From NCBI RefSeq assembly GCF_901000735.1, contig NC_081543.1, forward strand, positions 28,666,771 to 28,730,770: a stretch of 64,000 nucleotides of DNA. The letters run 5' to 3'. The notes beneath the pieces were generated by a model, which worked only from the letters and a program-made list of their open reading frames with translations, was not told the origin of the DNA and did not search any database. The position numbers and the translations under genes were made by a program. Of this stretch, positions 44,882-57,784 are shown in pieces. The DNA comes from Corylus avellana. Taxonomy: Eukaryota; Streptophyta; Magnoliopsida; Fagales; Betulaceae. Every line of letters begins with the position of its first letter. Position 1 is the first letter of the stretch.

Positions 44882-45537
44882 CTATCTTTTGACCTTTTTT
44901 TTATTTATTTTATTTTATTTTATTTTCAGGTGTGCTATTGAAAGATTCCAAATTCTTGTCAATAGCTTTAGTGCTTCTCAAATTTATTTGAAATGAGCAT
45001 CACAACCCTCATTTGTTTTAGATTATCTAAATTCTTTGATGACATAACCTATTCCAAGTCTTTACTGACATATGAACGGGGCAAAGCATGAATGACGAGT
45101 TAAGTCTAATTTTTAGGTGTATGTATATTCAATTGTCCATAAGTATTTTGAGGAAAAATTTCAATGAGTGGGAACCTTGCCCGCTCATAATAGGATCCTA
45201 AGTGAAATTCAAAGAAGTAATTTTAGAGTCATAATTAATGTTACTGTATATAATAGTATATGTTAGATTGAGCCTTTGACTATCTCATCTAAAAATTAAT
45301 TGGTATGAGGGAAGCCAATTGCAAGTTATGTTCTAAGAGCTGTTTACGTTAGCAGAGCGGCATTGTTGCACCCTAACAGTATAGATGTCACATCATAAAT
45401 ATCTTAACACGTTATTTAAAAAATCACTTGAAATAGGATCTTCTCAATTTTAAGTAAAATTGAGAAAAGTCATTTTAGGGTTAGAATTTAATGTTATTGT
45501 ATTTATCGGTATAAATACGACGTGATAAATACATGAG
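44882..45537. other. Intergenic DNA after the tRNA
   Basis: T-rich pol III terminator region, then AT-rich DNA without a gene. Confidence 0.5.
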
Positions 45538-45863
45538 AAAATGTAAAATCAGTCCATGTAGTTTACTTGATTTGTAATTAACTCCATGTAATATCAAAAT
45601 GAACTCAAAGGTTCCTGAGGTATACCAAAAATAATAATTTAGTGCATAGAGTCAAATTCCGTTAATTGACTTAACAGATTCTGATAGCGTAAAACGTTAG
45701 TCAGTGTTACCCTAACGGAATCTGTTAAAGATGGAATTTGACCGTATGGACTATTTTTTTTTTTTTTTTTGCATACCTCATAGGCTTTTGAGTTAATTCT
45801 GATACTACATGTAGCTAATTATAAATCAAGTAAATCACAAATACTAATTTTACAATTTTTCCT
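45538..45863. mobile_element. Foldback element of about 326 bp
   Basis: The left arm (AAATGTAAAATCAGTCCATG, ATTTGTAATTAACTCCATGT, GTCAAATTCCGTTAA) is mirrored by the right arm (GGAATTTGACC, ATGTAGCTAATTATAAATCA, TTTTACAATTTTT). A short loop lies near 45690. No target duplication could be fixed. Confidence 0.65.
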
Positions 45864-46268
45864 AAATATATCGACACATCAATCAAAAAATTGAGAGAAT
45901 CATTGTTCCGCCCGTCTTAGTTGTTTGGGTCCCTCCACTCTTATTGGCAGTAATTAGATTTAGGTGGAAGAAATAAGTTAGTTTGAGGTGGGCCATGGAT
46001 CCAATTTTAGTTGCAGTCATTTTCTGTCATAATTAGAGAGTAGTTAGTGCCATGGAGATTATGCAACACAAGCATACCACAACAACCATACATACATGTC
46101 ACCTTTTGTCATCAAGACTGTTCTTATTAAACAACGCGTCTTCTGATTTGTAGTCAAAGGGCTCTTTATGACTTTCTCAGTACCACCCATTTCCCTGTCC
46201 CTCTGCCTCATAGGTACATAATGGAATCTTCTTTATTTCATTTGAAACTAATGTTTATTGTCAGAATT

Positions 46269-47930
46269 TATAACTAATAGTATACAAGAAGCCACGTTAT
46301 TTGAATTATAGATTATCATGAGCCAACCAGAAGTTAAAAGCTCAAGGAAACAGTTCACAAGCATTCTCAATCTTGAAAGATGTGTAATTCTAGATATGTA
46401 AGATTATTAGCTCATAGATGAAAGAATTCAGTAAGAGATAAAGTTTTTTCTTTAAAAAAATATATATATATTAGGTCGGAGAAAACCAGTCTTTGTTCTT
46501 AGAACATGTGATTATTACATGTATTATTCTCAAATATGTACGTGATAATTACATGCTCTGTTTATCTTATTAAATACGCATGTAAAAATCACATGTTTTA
46601 AGAACAAATATTAGAATAATAGATTAGATTAAAAAAAATTTCTCCTTAACCCAATTTGAACGAAAACTTTGTTTTTCTATACCTATCTCGAGTTTTCTAT
46701 GAGAAAAATAGAGAAAGTGAAATTAAATTCAAACCGTTCGAAAACTACAGAATATAATATATTTATTGACTTTTCAAATACACTCTAAATCCGATTTTAT
46801 ATTCTTTCTCCATATCATTCGAATATTCTTTCTTTTATTTCATTTTCAAACATATATTTTGTCTTTGATGAAACAGGGAATGAAAGAGACAGAGAAAGAG
46901 GGAAGAGAAATGAATAAAGAAAGAGAGAATCATAAAAATAATTATGCATTCATGTACATGTATAGTGCTGTCCTATGTTTAGATAATCATTACATAGAAA
47001 CCCAAATTACATAAGCCATTAGGGATGCTTTGAGCCGCAGAGATTGAAAGAACAAACTGATATTTTCAGAAACTTCAAGGAGGGTTCTCATTTGCTGCTA
47101 ACAAAAAGCTAAAATGCTTTCTAAGGAAGACTCAGCAATGAGTCATGTTCCATCCATGATAAAGATTGACCCACTGGTGGGGGCAAAGAGCATGTGGAGC
47201 TGAAAATGACTTGTCCCTGCAAAGTTTTTGAAAATATGGCCCCAATGAAGAGAGCATAGTGGTGGGAACAAGAAATTGTTCCAAGGAAGCTTCTGGCACA
47301 AGAGAAGAGAGCCCCCTCTTTTGCCTTTTTCTGCTTGTTAATGTCCATTTTCACGTCTGCAGGATGATGTTACCAAAATAGCCTTTATCTCTTTGTGAAG
47401 CACCACAACCACTTCATTTCTTAAGTCAGGTGTGGCCTTAATTATAACCTCATTATGAGGAAGAAAAGCATTGGTGGTTGAGGTCGCTTATTTTGGGTAT
47501 CGGTAAACAATTTTTACCACAAATTTCTTACAAATTCACATGATAGTACATGTAATACTTACTATTTCAACCATGTCAACCACTAAGTGTCAGGTGAAAT
47601 GCCGCATCGGTCAACGGACAACGTAAGACATAAGACAGGAGCATTGAGAGTATCTACTCCTTTCACACAAGCCATAGGGTACAAGACAAAGGCAACCACT
47701 GTAATTCATGGAAGACAGGTTCAAACGAGTAGATAACTTGTCACGTTAAGCCCGATAAGACAACCTGTCTATATTCCACTATCAAGAAAACCATTTCTTT
47801 CCTCATTTCTGCAGCAACAAATTAACTCTCAGACAGAAAGAGCACATGCGGGTCAAACCAATTAGAAATTAAAGGAGCCATCGTTGGAGCAAATAAACTA
47901 AGGGTGGAGAAGAAAAAGAGGGGAAAAAGA
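46269..47930. other. Start of block B': upstream region of the right sulfurase-like gene
   Basis: Colinear with 5922-7620. The first matching string is ATAACTAATAGTATA. Presumed promoter within the last few hundred bases; nothing coding seen. Confidence 0.55.
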
Positions 47931-49898
47931 ATGCACTCATCAAGCTTTCGAGAGGTCCGCTTTAATGGCTGCTGTCCAACTCCTATTCTTTCCCTTCTTG
48001 AGTCACAAAATCCCAGCATTCCCAGTTCTACTACCAACATCTCCGCAGCAAGGCACAACTTTGCAGTAGCCACAGCTTCTTCACTCAACCAAAACACCCG
48101 ATTCACAAACCATGAGGCCCTCCCTTCTTTGGATGAATCATTTTATAACTTCACCAAAGCATACCCAAAATACCATCAGACTGATCAGGCTGATCTAATC
48201 CGAGCCCAAGAATATTCCCACATCACCCACAACAACCATGTCTGTCTCGATTACAATATTGGCCATGGTCTCTTCTCACATGCTCAGCATCAGCAGCAGA
48301 GTCACTCTCCAAAAGCTGTAGTTGCTTCTTCGTCATCGTCTCCTCCGTCGCCTCATTTCCCTGAGCCGACCTTCTTTGATATATCCTACAAGTCGGTGAA
48401 CTTGGTATCCCAGATACAGTATGGTAACCAAGAATCAGAACTGGAGTCAAAGCTCCGAATAAGAATCATGGCCTTCATGAATATCTCTCCAGTTGATTAC
48501 ACCATGGTATTCACTGCTAATCAGTCATCTGCTTTGAAACTCCTGGCAGACTGTTATCCATTTCAGTCTAATCAAAATCTTCTTACGGTTTATGATTATG
48601 AGAGTGAAGCAGTGGAAATGATGACTCAAAGTTCCAAGAAAAAAGGAGCACGAGTCATGTCAGCTGAGTTTTCATGGCCCAATCTGAGTCTCCAATCTGG
48701 AAAATTAAGAAAGATGATAGTGAGTAGAGGGAAGAAAACGAATAGGGGACTGTTCGTTTTTCCCCTTCAGTCAAGAGTGACTGGATCCTCCTATTCATAC
48801 CAGTGGATGAACATGGCACAGGGGAATGGATGGCATGTCTTGCTTGATGCATGTGCATTGGGGCCAAAGGATATGGACACCTTAGGCCTCTCTATTTTTA
48901 AGCCTGACTTCCTCACTTGCTCTTTTTACAAAGTTTTTGGGGAAAATCCATCTGGGTTTGGATGCTTGTTTGTCAAGAAATCCAGTGCTTCAATCTTAAA
49001 GGATTCAACCAATGCTACAAGCATAGGTATTGTGAGCCTGGCTCCATCATCAAGAACGTTTCAATTCCCTGAAGAGCAAGCAAATACTGATACGGAAATT
49101 GAACAAAAAGCAAAGTTCGAACTGCCGAAAGATGATTTAGATGTGCCTGTGCAGCACTCATTCTCCGGCCCATTATCTGTTGAGCAGAAAAGTGGTGAAA
49201 CTTCTAAGTCACATGAAATTGAAGAAGTCCCTGTAATGCGAAAGGTACTATCATTCTCTGAAGTCATTGAACTAAAGACACCCTTTGAATCTGCTCGATC
49301 CAAATACTCAGAAGGCAGTGTAAATTGGAGCTCAGAGATTGAATGCAGAGGCTTGGATCATGCAGATTCATTGGGCCTGATACTAATTAGTAGCAGAGCT
49401 AGATACTTGATCAATTGGTTAGTAAATGCATTGTTGAGTCTCCAACATCCACATACAGAAAATGGGCAGCCTCTGCGTCTGGTAAGAATCTATGGACCAA
49501 AGATTAAGTTTAATCGAGGACCTGCCGTGGCATTCAATGTGTTTGACTGGAAAGGAGAAAAGATTGACCCCACCCTTGTACAGAAGCTAGCTGACCGGAA
49601 AAATATATCATTAAGCCATGGGTTTTTGCATCACATCTGGTTCTCAGACAAGTATGAAGAAGAGAGGGAGAAAATATTAGAGACAACAAGAACTGAAGTT
49701 GAAGGAATTGTCTTAGGCAAGAAGAGAGATAAACGTCATTTTCAGATACCAGTGGTCACAGCAGCACTAGGGTTCTTGACAAACTTCGAAGACACATACA
49801 GGCTTTGGGCATTTGTTTCCCAGTTCTTGGATGCTGACTTTGTGGAAAAAGAGAGATGGAGATACACAGCTCTTAATCAAAAGACAGTTGAAGTATGA
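47931..49898 (+). CDS. Molybdenum-cofactor-sulfurase-like protein (class V aminotransferase fold), right copy, intact
   Basis: Intronless frame of 655 residues from ATG 47931; the frame is open nine codons further up but without an ATG. The N-terminus has the MHSSSFREVRFNGCC start seen in this plant subfamily (the At4g22980 type, by memory). The NifS-like fold follows, with a FFDISYKSVNLVSQ segment, YTMVFTANQSSALKLLA, HVLLDACALGPKDMD and SFYKVFGENPSGFGCLFV, whose Lys (about 334) aligns with the PLP lysine. FNRGPAVAFNVFD lies near the end. Where true Moco sulfurases carry the catalytic-Cys motif RTGCFCNPGAC, this protein reads SHGFLHHIW (about 562-570), and it has no MOSC domain. So it probably does not sulfurate the cofactor; its role is unknown. 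It is next to SPX-MFS in Arabidopsis too (from memory). The left copy is frameshifted. Confidence 0.9.
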   Translation: MHSSSFREVRFNGCCPTPILSLLESQNPSIPSSTTNISAARHNFAVATASSLNQNTRFTNHEALPSLDESFYNFTKAYPKYHQTDQADLIRAQEYSHITHNNHVCLDYNIGHGLFSHAQHQQQSHSPKAVVASSSSSPPSPHFPEPTFFDISYKSVNLVSQIQYGNQESELESKLRIRIMAFMNISPVDYTMVFTANQSSALKLLADCYPFQSNQNLLTVYDYESEAVEMMTQSSKKKGARVMSAEFSWPNLSLQSGKLRKMIVSRGKKTNRGLFVFPLQSRVTGSSYSYQWMNMAQGNGWHVLLDACALGPKDMDTLGLSIFKPDFLTCSFYKVFGENPSGFGCLFVKKSSASILKDSTNATSIGIVSLAPSSRTFQFPEEQANTDTEIEQKAKFELPKDDLDVPVQHSFSGPLSVEQKSGETSKSHEIEEVPVMRKVLSFSEVIELKTPFESARSKYSEGSVNWSSEIECRGLDHADSLGLILISSRARYLINWLVNALLSLQHPHTENGQPLRLVRIYGPKIKFNRGPAVAFNVFDWKGEKIDPTLVQKLADRKNISLSHGFLHHIWFSDKYEEEREKILETTRTEVEGIVLGKKRDKRHFQIPVVTAALGFLTNFEDTYRLWAFVSQFLDADFVEKERWRYTALNQKTVEV

Positions 49899-52019
49899 AC
49901 TATAAACTTATTCTTTCATTCTTTCACATTGTGAAGATCAATTATTTATTGTGTATTGTCAGCATAAGGTCTCTTCGGTTTTGCAATTTTAGAACATAAA
50001 TGAATTTTAAAAACGCAGTTAAGCATTTAGCCGTAAAATAATGATTTAGCTTTTAAAATCACAATTTAACTTTTAAAATTGTGCATTTTTAAAAACGCAC
50101 CTCCTTGCTTGCGATTGAAAACGTAGATTTTTTTTTTACATTTTCAAACCGCCACTTTTTAAAAATGCACTCCCAAACAAATACTTTCCGTGATTTTATT
50201 TAAAAAAACACATTTTTACCGATTAAATCACAGGCCAAACAAACTCATAGTGTGATGTCTACCTTAATTTAGTCACACACTGGAGAGGATAGTGGCGCCA
50301 CCATATATTTGTTTTCAACTGAAATAATTTAGATATAACTACACACAAGACAGCACTCTTAAAAATTTCAATCCAGAAGCTCTTAATTACACACAAAATT
50401 TAGATATCTTTGCATGTCTAGGTCTTAATTACAGTCAACCACTTACACTGCTAGTCCAGAAGCAGATAACTTAATGCATGAAGCATTGATGAGGTTCAAT
50501 TCGTTAAATCATCACGTGATAGGAAATAGTAAATTTAATTATTTAATTAATACTTTAGTACTCCATCTCAAATTGAGTGAGTTCAAACTCCTCAACAAAT
50601 GAGACTCAACATATATAATGAAACTCAAGGGTCCTCATTGATGAGAAAGTCATTATTGCACTTCTCAATGAGGAAACTTATTCTACTGAGGATGAATCTA
50701 ACCATTCAAAACCTACCGATTTCCTCACAAATTGGGATTTTCAGTGAAATCCGGACAGCCTAAGAGGGAAAAGTTGCAGAGTCCACCTGATATGGGCATC
50801 TATCCCAAACATAAGGCATGGCTATCCTTATTCCCCTATAACTCTCTCACAAAAACTTCCCTTTCCTGATTATCTTCACAATTTAACTAAATTCCTTATG
50901 CAACATCGACAGAAACAAGCTCATATAGAATATGACAGATTTTTCTTTTTCTAAACTGGGTTAACCAGAGGAAATTCCTCCAATCCAATCCATATCTTCA
51001 GTAACCCACCAAACTAGAATCACAAGCCATTGACAACAACAGACAACACCCAGGTGGTAACAGTTTCCAAAGATTGCCCAAATTCCCAAACATTCAACTT
51101 TGCAAAGTTACCAGTTTTTATACATTGAAGCTCAATCATCAAACAGAAAACATGAAAAGCAAATTGCAAATTCAGAACGCAATCAATGGAAAAAGAAGAG
51201 CTTTACCTGAACTTTCTACCCGTTGCTGCTTTATTTTGCTTTGCGGTGGGTTTCCTAGAAAGCAAGGCAAAATTGGCAACCAATCAACCGGGTTGAAATG
51301 GGTCGAGTCCAGTAGTTGTAGAAACTTGGGCCTCGATTGGCAACATTTCGGTTTATTACAAGGTGTTAAGTTGTGCTGGACCAGGCCCACTTAAAAGCAA
51401 GTTCTGAGGCCAACTTATGTGCTGATGTGGCAATGCAACTTGGTGCTGTCAATCAACCAATTTTTTTTTAAAAAAGAAAATGTCTGGTGTCAATAATTTG
51501 TCCATATTTTTTTACAAATTTAATAAATCAACTATTAAATTTGTGAAGTTCACATAAGTCTAAAAATTTAATTGTTAATTTGTAAAATGACATGAGAAAA
51601 AATATTGACACCTTCCTTTTTTTTTTTTGCCTCTCAACTAAACTTTTGAGAGTGGTCACACTACCTTGATAGCCCTTGAGTTGGTCATGACTCATAACCA
51701 CCTCTAATGAGCTATCGGCATAAGTTACGGCCATCCTTGACATTCAATTTTGTGGTTTGGACCACCTGCGTTTGTTGGTTTGAGGTAGCGCTCATAAAAA
51801 AAAACAAGGTGAGCAAATATTTTTTTAGCTGACATGGTAATGTCACTTTACCAAGTAAGTTTAGAAGAGAAATAATTCACGTCAATATTTTTTTCATCTC
51901 ATCTTACAAATTGCATATATCAATCATTAGATTTATGAACTCATGTGAACCCCACACAAATTTAATCATAGATTCATCCATTTACGGTGGAGATGGTTAA
52001 AAGAAGGTTGAAAAATGAA
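49899..52019. other. 3' flank of right sulfurase-like gene
   Basis: Colinear with 9588-12652 but without the 937-bp LTR-type element; the empty site AAGCT is at 50917-50921. The site II-like motifs and donor-like site near 51210-51390 are kept. No gene called. Confidence 0.5.
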
Positions 52020-52192
52020 TGAATTCTATCATTTCTCATTTTAAAAGTTACTCATGTGTCCCTCCAAAAATAATATGGATTTTAAAATTACCATTTGATT
52101 AAAATTCAATAGTAATCAATCATAAGTCCAATGGTAATTTTAAACGCTATATCATTTTTAGAATGACACAAAAGTTATTTCTAGCATTACTC
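52020..52192. mobile_element. Small MITE-like foldback, right copy
   Basis: Counterpart of 12653-12822, same arms, slightly diverged. Confidence 0.55.
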
Positions 52193-55041
52193 TTACTTTG
52201 CCTAACAAAAAGGGCGTTAATGATATGTGGGGTCAAGTTCCAAAGATTTTGGTGGTGATCAAGCAACTATTACAAACTAGTAGTACAACAAAATGTCAAA
52301 CATGCTAGTGATGGCCTAGTAGATTCAGTAATAGTCATGGACTCATGGTCATTGTTTGGTTTAATTATTAATTAAGGCCTACACGTAGAGATTCATCCAT
52401 TACCTACCACCTTGAACCATAAAAGATCTTGGTCATGGCCTACAAATTTGGCCTTGTTAAGCTTGTTTGACTTTCAAGGATTTAGAAGCCTTACTCAAAC
52501 CCAAAATTATTAAATAAATCACAGAAATATATATATAGCTAGAGAGATAATTGAATTAGCTAAAGGGATTGTTGTTTCCCACAAGTAACATGTTAAAAAT
52601 TTGCTATTTTCCTGGCTTTGTTATTTCCCTTGGCGTTTTTAATTTTCTCTATTTCAACTTGTTGGTTAATACAAAATCTACGCAGTCGTGCCAAGGTTGT
52701 AGGTTATTGGTCAAGATAAAGAAGAAACATCCTAGCTCTACCTAACTTAAAAAAAGAAAAAGAAAAGCATCCTAGTCCTACCTAACTTAAATTACATATG
52801 AGAATGTTTTAAATATATATTTTATTTAAATAATAATTCATTGTGATGTGATAACATTATGGGTAGCGTTGCTTGTTTTGAATGGTATTTTTCTTTTAAA
52901 TGACTGACATAGAAAGTTACTTAAAACATATCATATTAATTTATATAAAATAAATGTGATAAATAAGCATGAAAAGTTGCATTACTCTAACAATATATTT
53001 TATTTGAAAAAAATAATACGGTTTCTCATAGTGTTCTCTTCATCATACGTAAATATTATTTTTTAAAAAAATATATGAGGGGCTAGTGGGGAAATTTTTT
53101 TTTTTTAGAAAACAATATCCTCGTAAGATAAGGAACCCTGGCGTTTCTCATTCCATTTAAACATATAAACCAGTTTAATCTGGTGTAGGATGGGGTGAGA
53201 AAAAATGAAAGAGAGTTTGTTTTTGGCAAGACAAATTCATTACCAAACAACTCAAAATACAAAACACTTATTAAAATACAAAAATAATTTTCACTTTTAA
53301 AAAAAAAAAAAATTATAACACATTAGTTCGTGTAGCACGGGTAGCCAGCTAGGCAAACTTTGACTTAAAATGATTTAAATATGCTTGACAAAATCGACAC
53401 GTGAACGGTTAGGTACGCAGGAGCTCTAGGGCAAGACCGCAGAATTTTTGTCAACCTTTTGAGGGTTTTTTGATTTTAAGTTTGCTTGATTGTTTATTTA
53501 ATACGTAAAAATGAAATTTATAATAATTTTAATCCTTGAACTTTGCTTTCTTTCTTTTTTTCTCTTTCTATTTAATGCGGAAAAAAGAGTATTATGAAGG
53601 GGCCGGTTTTGCCGCTCCTAAATCTAATAGAGCAGAGAAAAGGAGAATGAGTAATAATACTTTTAAATATAAGGTATGAAGTGGCCATTTTATTATTTGG
53701 TGTGGACATAATTCATGTACTTGCCTAACTTTGAATTTCAAGAATAAAGGGAACTACAACTACCAAAATATTTTTCGCCGTAAAATCTTAGAAATGTGCT
53801 CTAGGGTTGTCCAAATGTCCAATTAGTCATTCAAATTGTGGCCTATTTAGGCAACCAATTGAACGACGGCGCTGAGTAAGCCTCGCATGCACTTCTACAT
53901 AGATTTTATCAAAACTCTCTCTCATTTATTACTCGAATAGTTTCTGATTTGGTCCGTCAATTACAAGAGATTTTAATTCTAGTGGGCACTCTATCTTGCT
54001 TAGCAAAAGCCTGAAGTAAAGAGCCCTTTCAAGCATCATATCACTCTTACACAAAGTCAAAGTTACCATGAAGGCCTAGTTTTCAAGTCCCATCCTTGAA
54101 GCTTAATTAATTCCAATGATACCATAAGATTTATTGTCCACGCATCAAAGTATGAAAGATGCCCTTAACGTTTGTTAACTAGCTTAGGTAGACTCATTCT
54201 CAGAAAAGCCCTAAAGGCTGACCAAACTTAACCAGATAAAGGACATGTTAAAATATTAATTAAGTTATTAAATTTACTTCTTCCTATAAGCTTAAGCTTT
54301 TGGGATAACTAGTAATTTAATATTATATCAGCGCATAAAAAGTGAAAAGAAGGGTTGTATCTACTATATTCTAGTCCCGACACATGGATTACTGGCATCT
54401 GTCTATTTTCAGGAGTTCAAAAATGTGTGTCTAACCGAGTGAGGTCACCGAATCAAATCCATTAGCCTATAAACCACTCTCCTAACCAACAACACGCAAG
54501 AAAACACTTCATAAAAAAGGAGTTGAATTACTTTGAAATATGTTCATTTCTAGCCAAACAATCTCATTTTTTTATTATCTCTAAGTTTTTTTCATTCACT
54601 TCAAAAACTTCGACCTAAACATCAAATTGACCTTCTATTGAACCCAACAAAACCATTTGTGCTTGACCTTTCTTGTTTTTACAAATAATCTTAATTAAAA
54701 ATTTAACTTGCGATCAATTCCTAAAAAAAAAATTAAAAATTAAAAAATAATAATAAACATTGACGAAAGTAGCCGTTATTTTTATTTTTTTTCATTTTGT
54801 GCGTTCATGCTTGCAAGTTTGAACTTGACACGTGTTTTACCAGCCAAGTCAGCCGCCTTGGATTTTCGTACAAGTCATCGTGCCGACGTTAATAATTCGC
54901 AAATGCAAATGTGAAACATGCTTGTGTTGAATTCACATTTTCGTCGACTCCTTCCTCCAAGACTTGGGAAAAAAACGTTGCTTCTGTCCTTACTCACAAA
55001 GTCAAGCTGTCGAGATCATGTATATAAATACATACACCTTT
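52193..55041. other. Gene-poor DNA colinear with 12823-15957
   Basis: Contains a decayed mini-LTR at 54246-54335 (counterpart of 14998-15085) and a single unit of the minisatellite that is triplicated in the left copy. Many small indels, no gene. Confidence 0.5.
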
Positions 55042-55182
55042 CAGCATTGGAACAGGATGTTCTTCAGTTCATTATGGACCGAAGAATATCTAATTTATGA
55101 CTAGGATTTCATCTCAAAAATTTTATGGCCATAAATGTGATACATATCCCACTAATAAAAATAATAATAAAATATTATTTTA
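55042..55182. repeat. Direct copy of the palindrome arm
   Basis: Carries the same module as 55228-55372 (ATTATGGACCGAAGAATATC, CCACTAATAAAAATAATAAT), in the same orientation, about 80-90% similar by eye. Absent from the left copy. Confidence 0.65.
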
Positions 55183-55624
55183 AAGAATTTATGATTAATT
55201 GGAGGGTGATACTGAAAAGCATGCCAATGCTGATGGAACATGATCCTCTCTAGTCCATTTTGGACTGGATAATATCCAGTTCATGGTTAAGATTTTATTT
55301 CAGAAATCCTATGGCCACATATGAGACACATATCCCACTAATAAAAATAATAATAAAATATTATTTTAAATTAAAACCCCCCCCTTCTTTTCTTTTCTTT
55401 TTTTTTTTCTTAAAATTTTATTAATTTTTTTTTTAATTTAAAATAATATTTTATTATTATGTTTATTAGTGGGATATGTGTCCCATTTGTGGCCATAGGA
55501 TTTCTGAGATGAAATCCTAACCATGAATTGGATATTCTCCAGTCCAAAATGGACTGGAGAGGATCTTGTTCCATCAGCATTAGCATGCTTTTTAGTATCA
55601 CCCTCCAATTAATCATAAATTCTT
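55183..55624. repeat. Imperfect palindrome of about 440 bp including host flank, right copy only
   Basis: The left arm starts AAGAATTTATGATTAATT and the right arm ends with its inverse at 55607-55624. Both arms contain the module with AGTCCATTTTGGACT and CCCACTAATAAA. The centre is near 55403, with C and T runs. The outer 50 bases of the right arm are ordinary block B sequence, present once in the left copy near 15960-16010; the left arm holds an inverted extra copy of it. Confidence 0.75.
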
Positions 55625-55640
55625 GATGTAATGTTTTCAT

Positions 55641-55946
55641 GAACCGAACATGGTAAAAAAAGAGGCATCTTCAATTCAATGCTTTTCATCCTTAATGTCT
55701 TGAGGAGTATTTCAATTGGCTGGAAAAGCGGAGATTACGAGATCGAGTTCCCTTTTTTTTTTTTTTTGTAAATGAATATGTTAGTTATATATATATATAT
55801 ATATTTGAACCGAACATGGTCAAAAAAGCGGCATCTTCAATTCAATGCTTCTCGTCCTTCTTGTCTTGATGGGTATTTCAATCGGCTGAAGAAGCCGAGA
55901 TTACGAGATTGAGTTCCCTTTTTTCTTTCTCTTCTCTAGTACGAAC

Positions 55947-55977
<31 letters not shown>

Positions 55978-56720
55978 CTGAACTGAACATGGTCAAAAAA
56001 GAGGCATCTTCAATTCAGTGTTTCCCGTCTTTTCTATCCTGATGGGTATTTCAATCGGCTAAAGAAGCGAAGATATATATATATCTGAATTGAACATGGT
56101 CAAAAAAGAGGCATCTTCAATTCAGTGCTTCCCGTCTTTTCTATCCTGATGGGTATTTTAATCGGCTAAAGAAGCGAAGATTACGAGATCGAGTTCCCTT
56201 TTTTCTTTCTCTTCTCTTGTACGAACATGTTATATATATATATATTTGAACTAAACATGGTCAAAAAAGAGGCATCTTCAATTCAGTGCTTCCCGTCTTT
56301 TCTATCCTGATGGGTATTTCAATCGGCTGAAGAAGCGAAGATTACGAGATCGAGTTCCCTTTTTTCTTTCTCTTCTCTTGTACGAACATGTTATATATAT
56401 ATATATATATATATGAACTGAACATGGTAAAAAATGAGGCATCTTTAATTCAATGCTTTCCCTCCTTCTTGTCCTGATGAGTATTTCAATCGGCTGGAGA
56501 AGCGGAGATTATGAGATTGAGTTCCCTTTTTTCTTTCTCTTCTCTTGTATGAACATATTGTATATATATCTGAATTGAACATGATAAAAAATGAGGTATC
56601 TTCAATTCAATGCTTCACGTCCTTCCTATCCTTATGGGTATTTCAATCGGCTGGAGAAGCGGAGATTACGAGATCTATTTCCCTTTTTTCATTCTCTTCT
56701 CTTGTACGAACATGAATATG

Positions 56721-56759
<39 letters not shown>

Positions 56760-56898
56760 GGTAAAAAAAGAGGCATCTTCAATTCAATGCTTCCCGTCCT
56801 TCCTGTCCTTATGGGTATTTCAATCGGCTAGAGAAGCGGAGATTACGAGATCGAGTTTCCTTTTTTCTTTCTCTTCTCTTTGTACGAACATGAACATG

Positions 56899-56939
<41 letters not shown>

Positions 56940-57753
56940 AACTGAACGTGGTCAAAAAAGAGGCATCTTCAATTCAATGCTTCCCATCCTTCCTGTCCTT
57001 ATGGGTATTTTTTTTTTTTTTTTTGAAACTAAATTGATGAATTTTATTGATAATAAATCTCAGTTGGAGTATAAAAGCTCCAACAAACAATCATCAAGAT
57101 AGAGCTAATTGCTCCATCAAAATAATATCACTAATATAATTAGGAGAGATACCCCCTCCAAATTCTATCACTGACATCAGTAGTGGTCGCTTTCGTCATC
57201 CTATGAGCCGCCTCATTTGCTTCGCGGGAAACAAAGACGCACTTCCACCTTGGTAAAGTGAGTAGTACACGCCTTGTATCTTCAATTAAATGCCAAAAAC
57301 GACTCCATGTTCCCGTACCTGAGTTGATGGCTTCCACAATTTGTTTCGCATCACCCTCCAAAATTAAATTTTGTACTCCCATTTCCCTGCATAAACAAAC
57401 TGCGTGATAGGCTGCATATGCTTCCCCCATTGCTAGCTCCATTATACCCATCCTCATTTTACACATAGCAGCGATCACATGCCATTTCTCATCCCTGAGT
57501 ACAACTCCGATCCCCACCCTTTCATTTAATTTATCTATCGCCACATCCCAATTCGCCTTATTCCAACCTTGGGTAGGAGCCAACCAAACCTTTAGCTGAG
57601 TAGATACATTATTTCCAGTTGGTTTCTTTTGTTGTAGTTGAGCGTGAGATCTTATTTCCTCTGCTGTTCTTTGGAGAATGATGATCGGCTGGAGAAGCGG
57701 AGATTACGAGATCGAGTTCCCTTTTTTCTTTTTCTTCTCTTGTACGAACATGT

Positions 57754-57784
<31 letters not shown>

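Noticed and set aside
44688..44882. Minus-strand open frame of 64 residues with a VGFEPTPFRTRT-like sequence
   Set aside because: This is the antisense of the tRNA-Leu gene, a well-known false protein.
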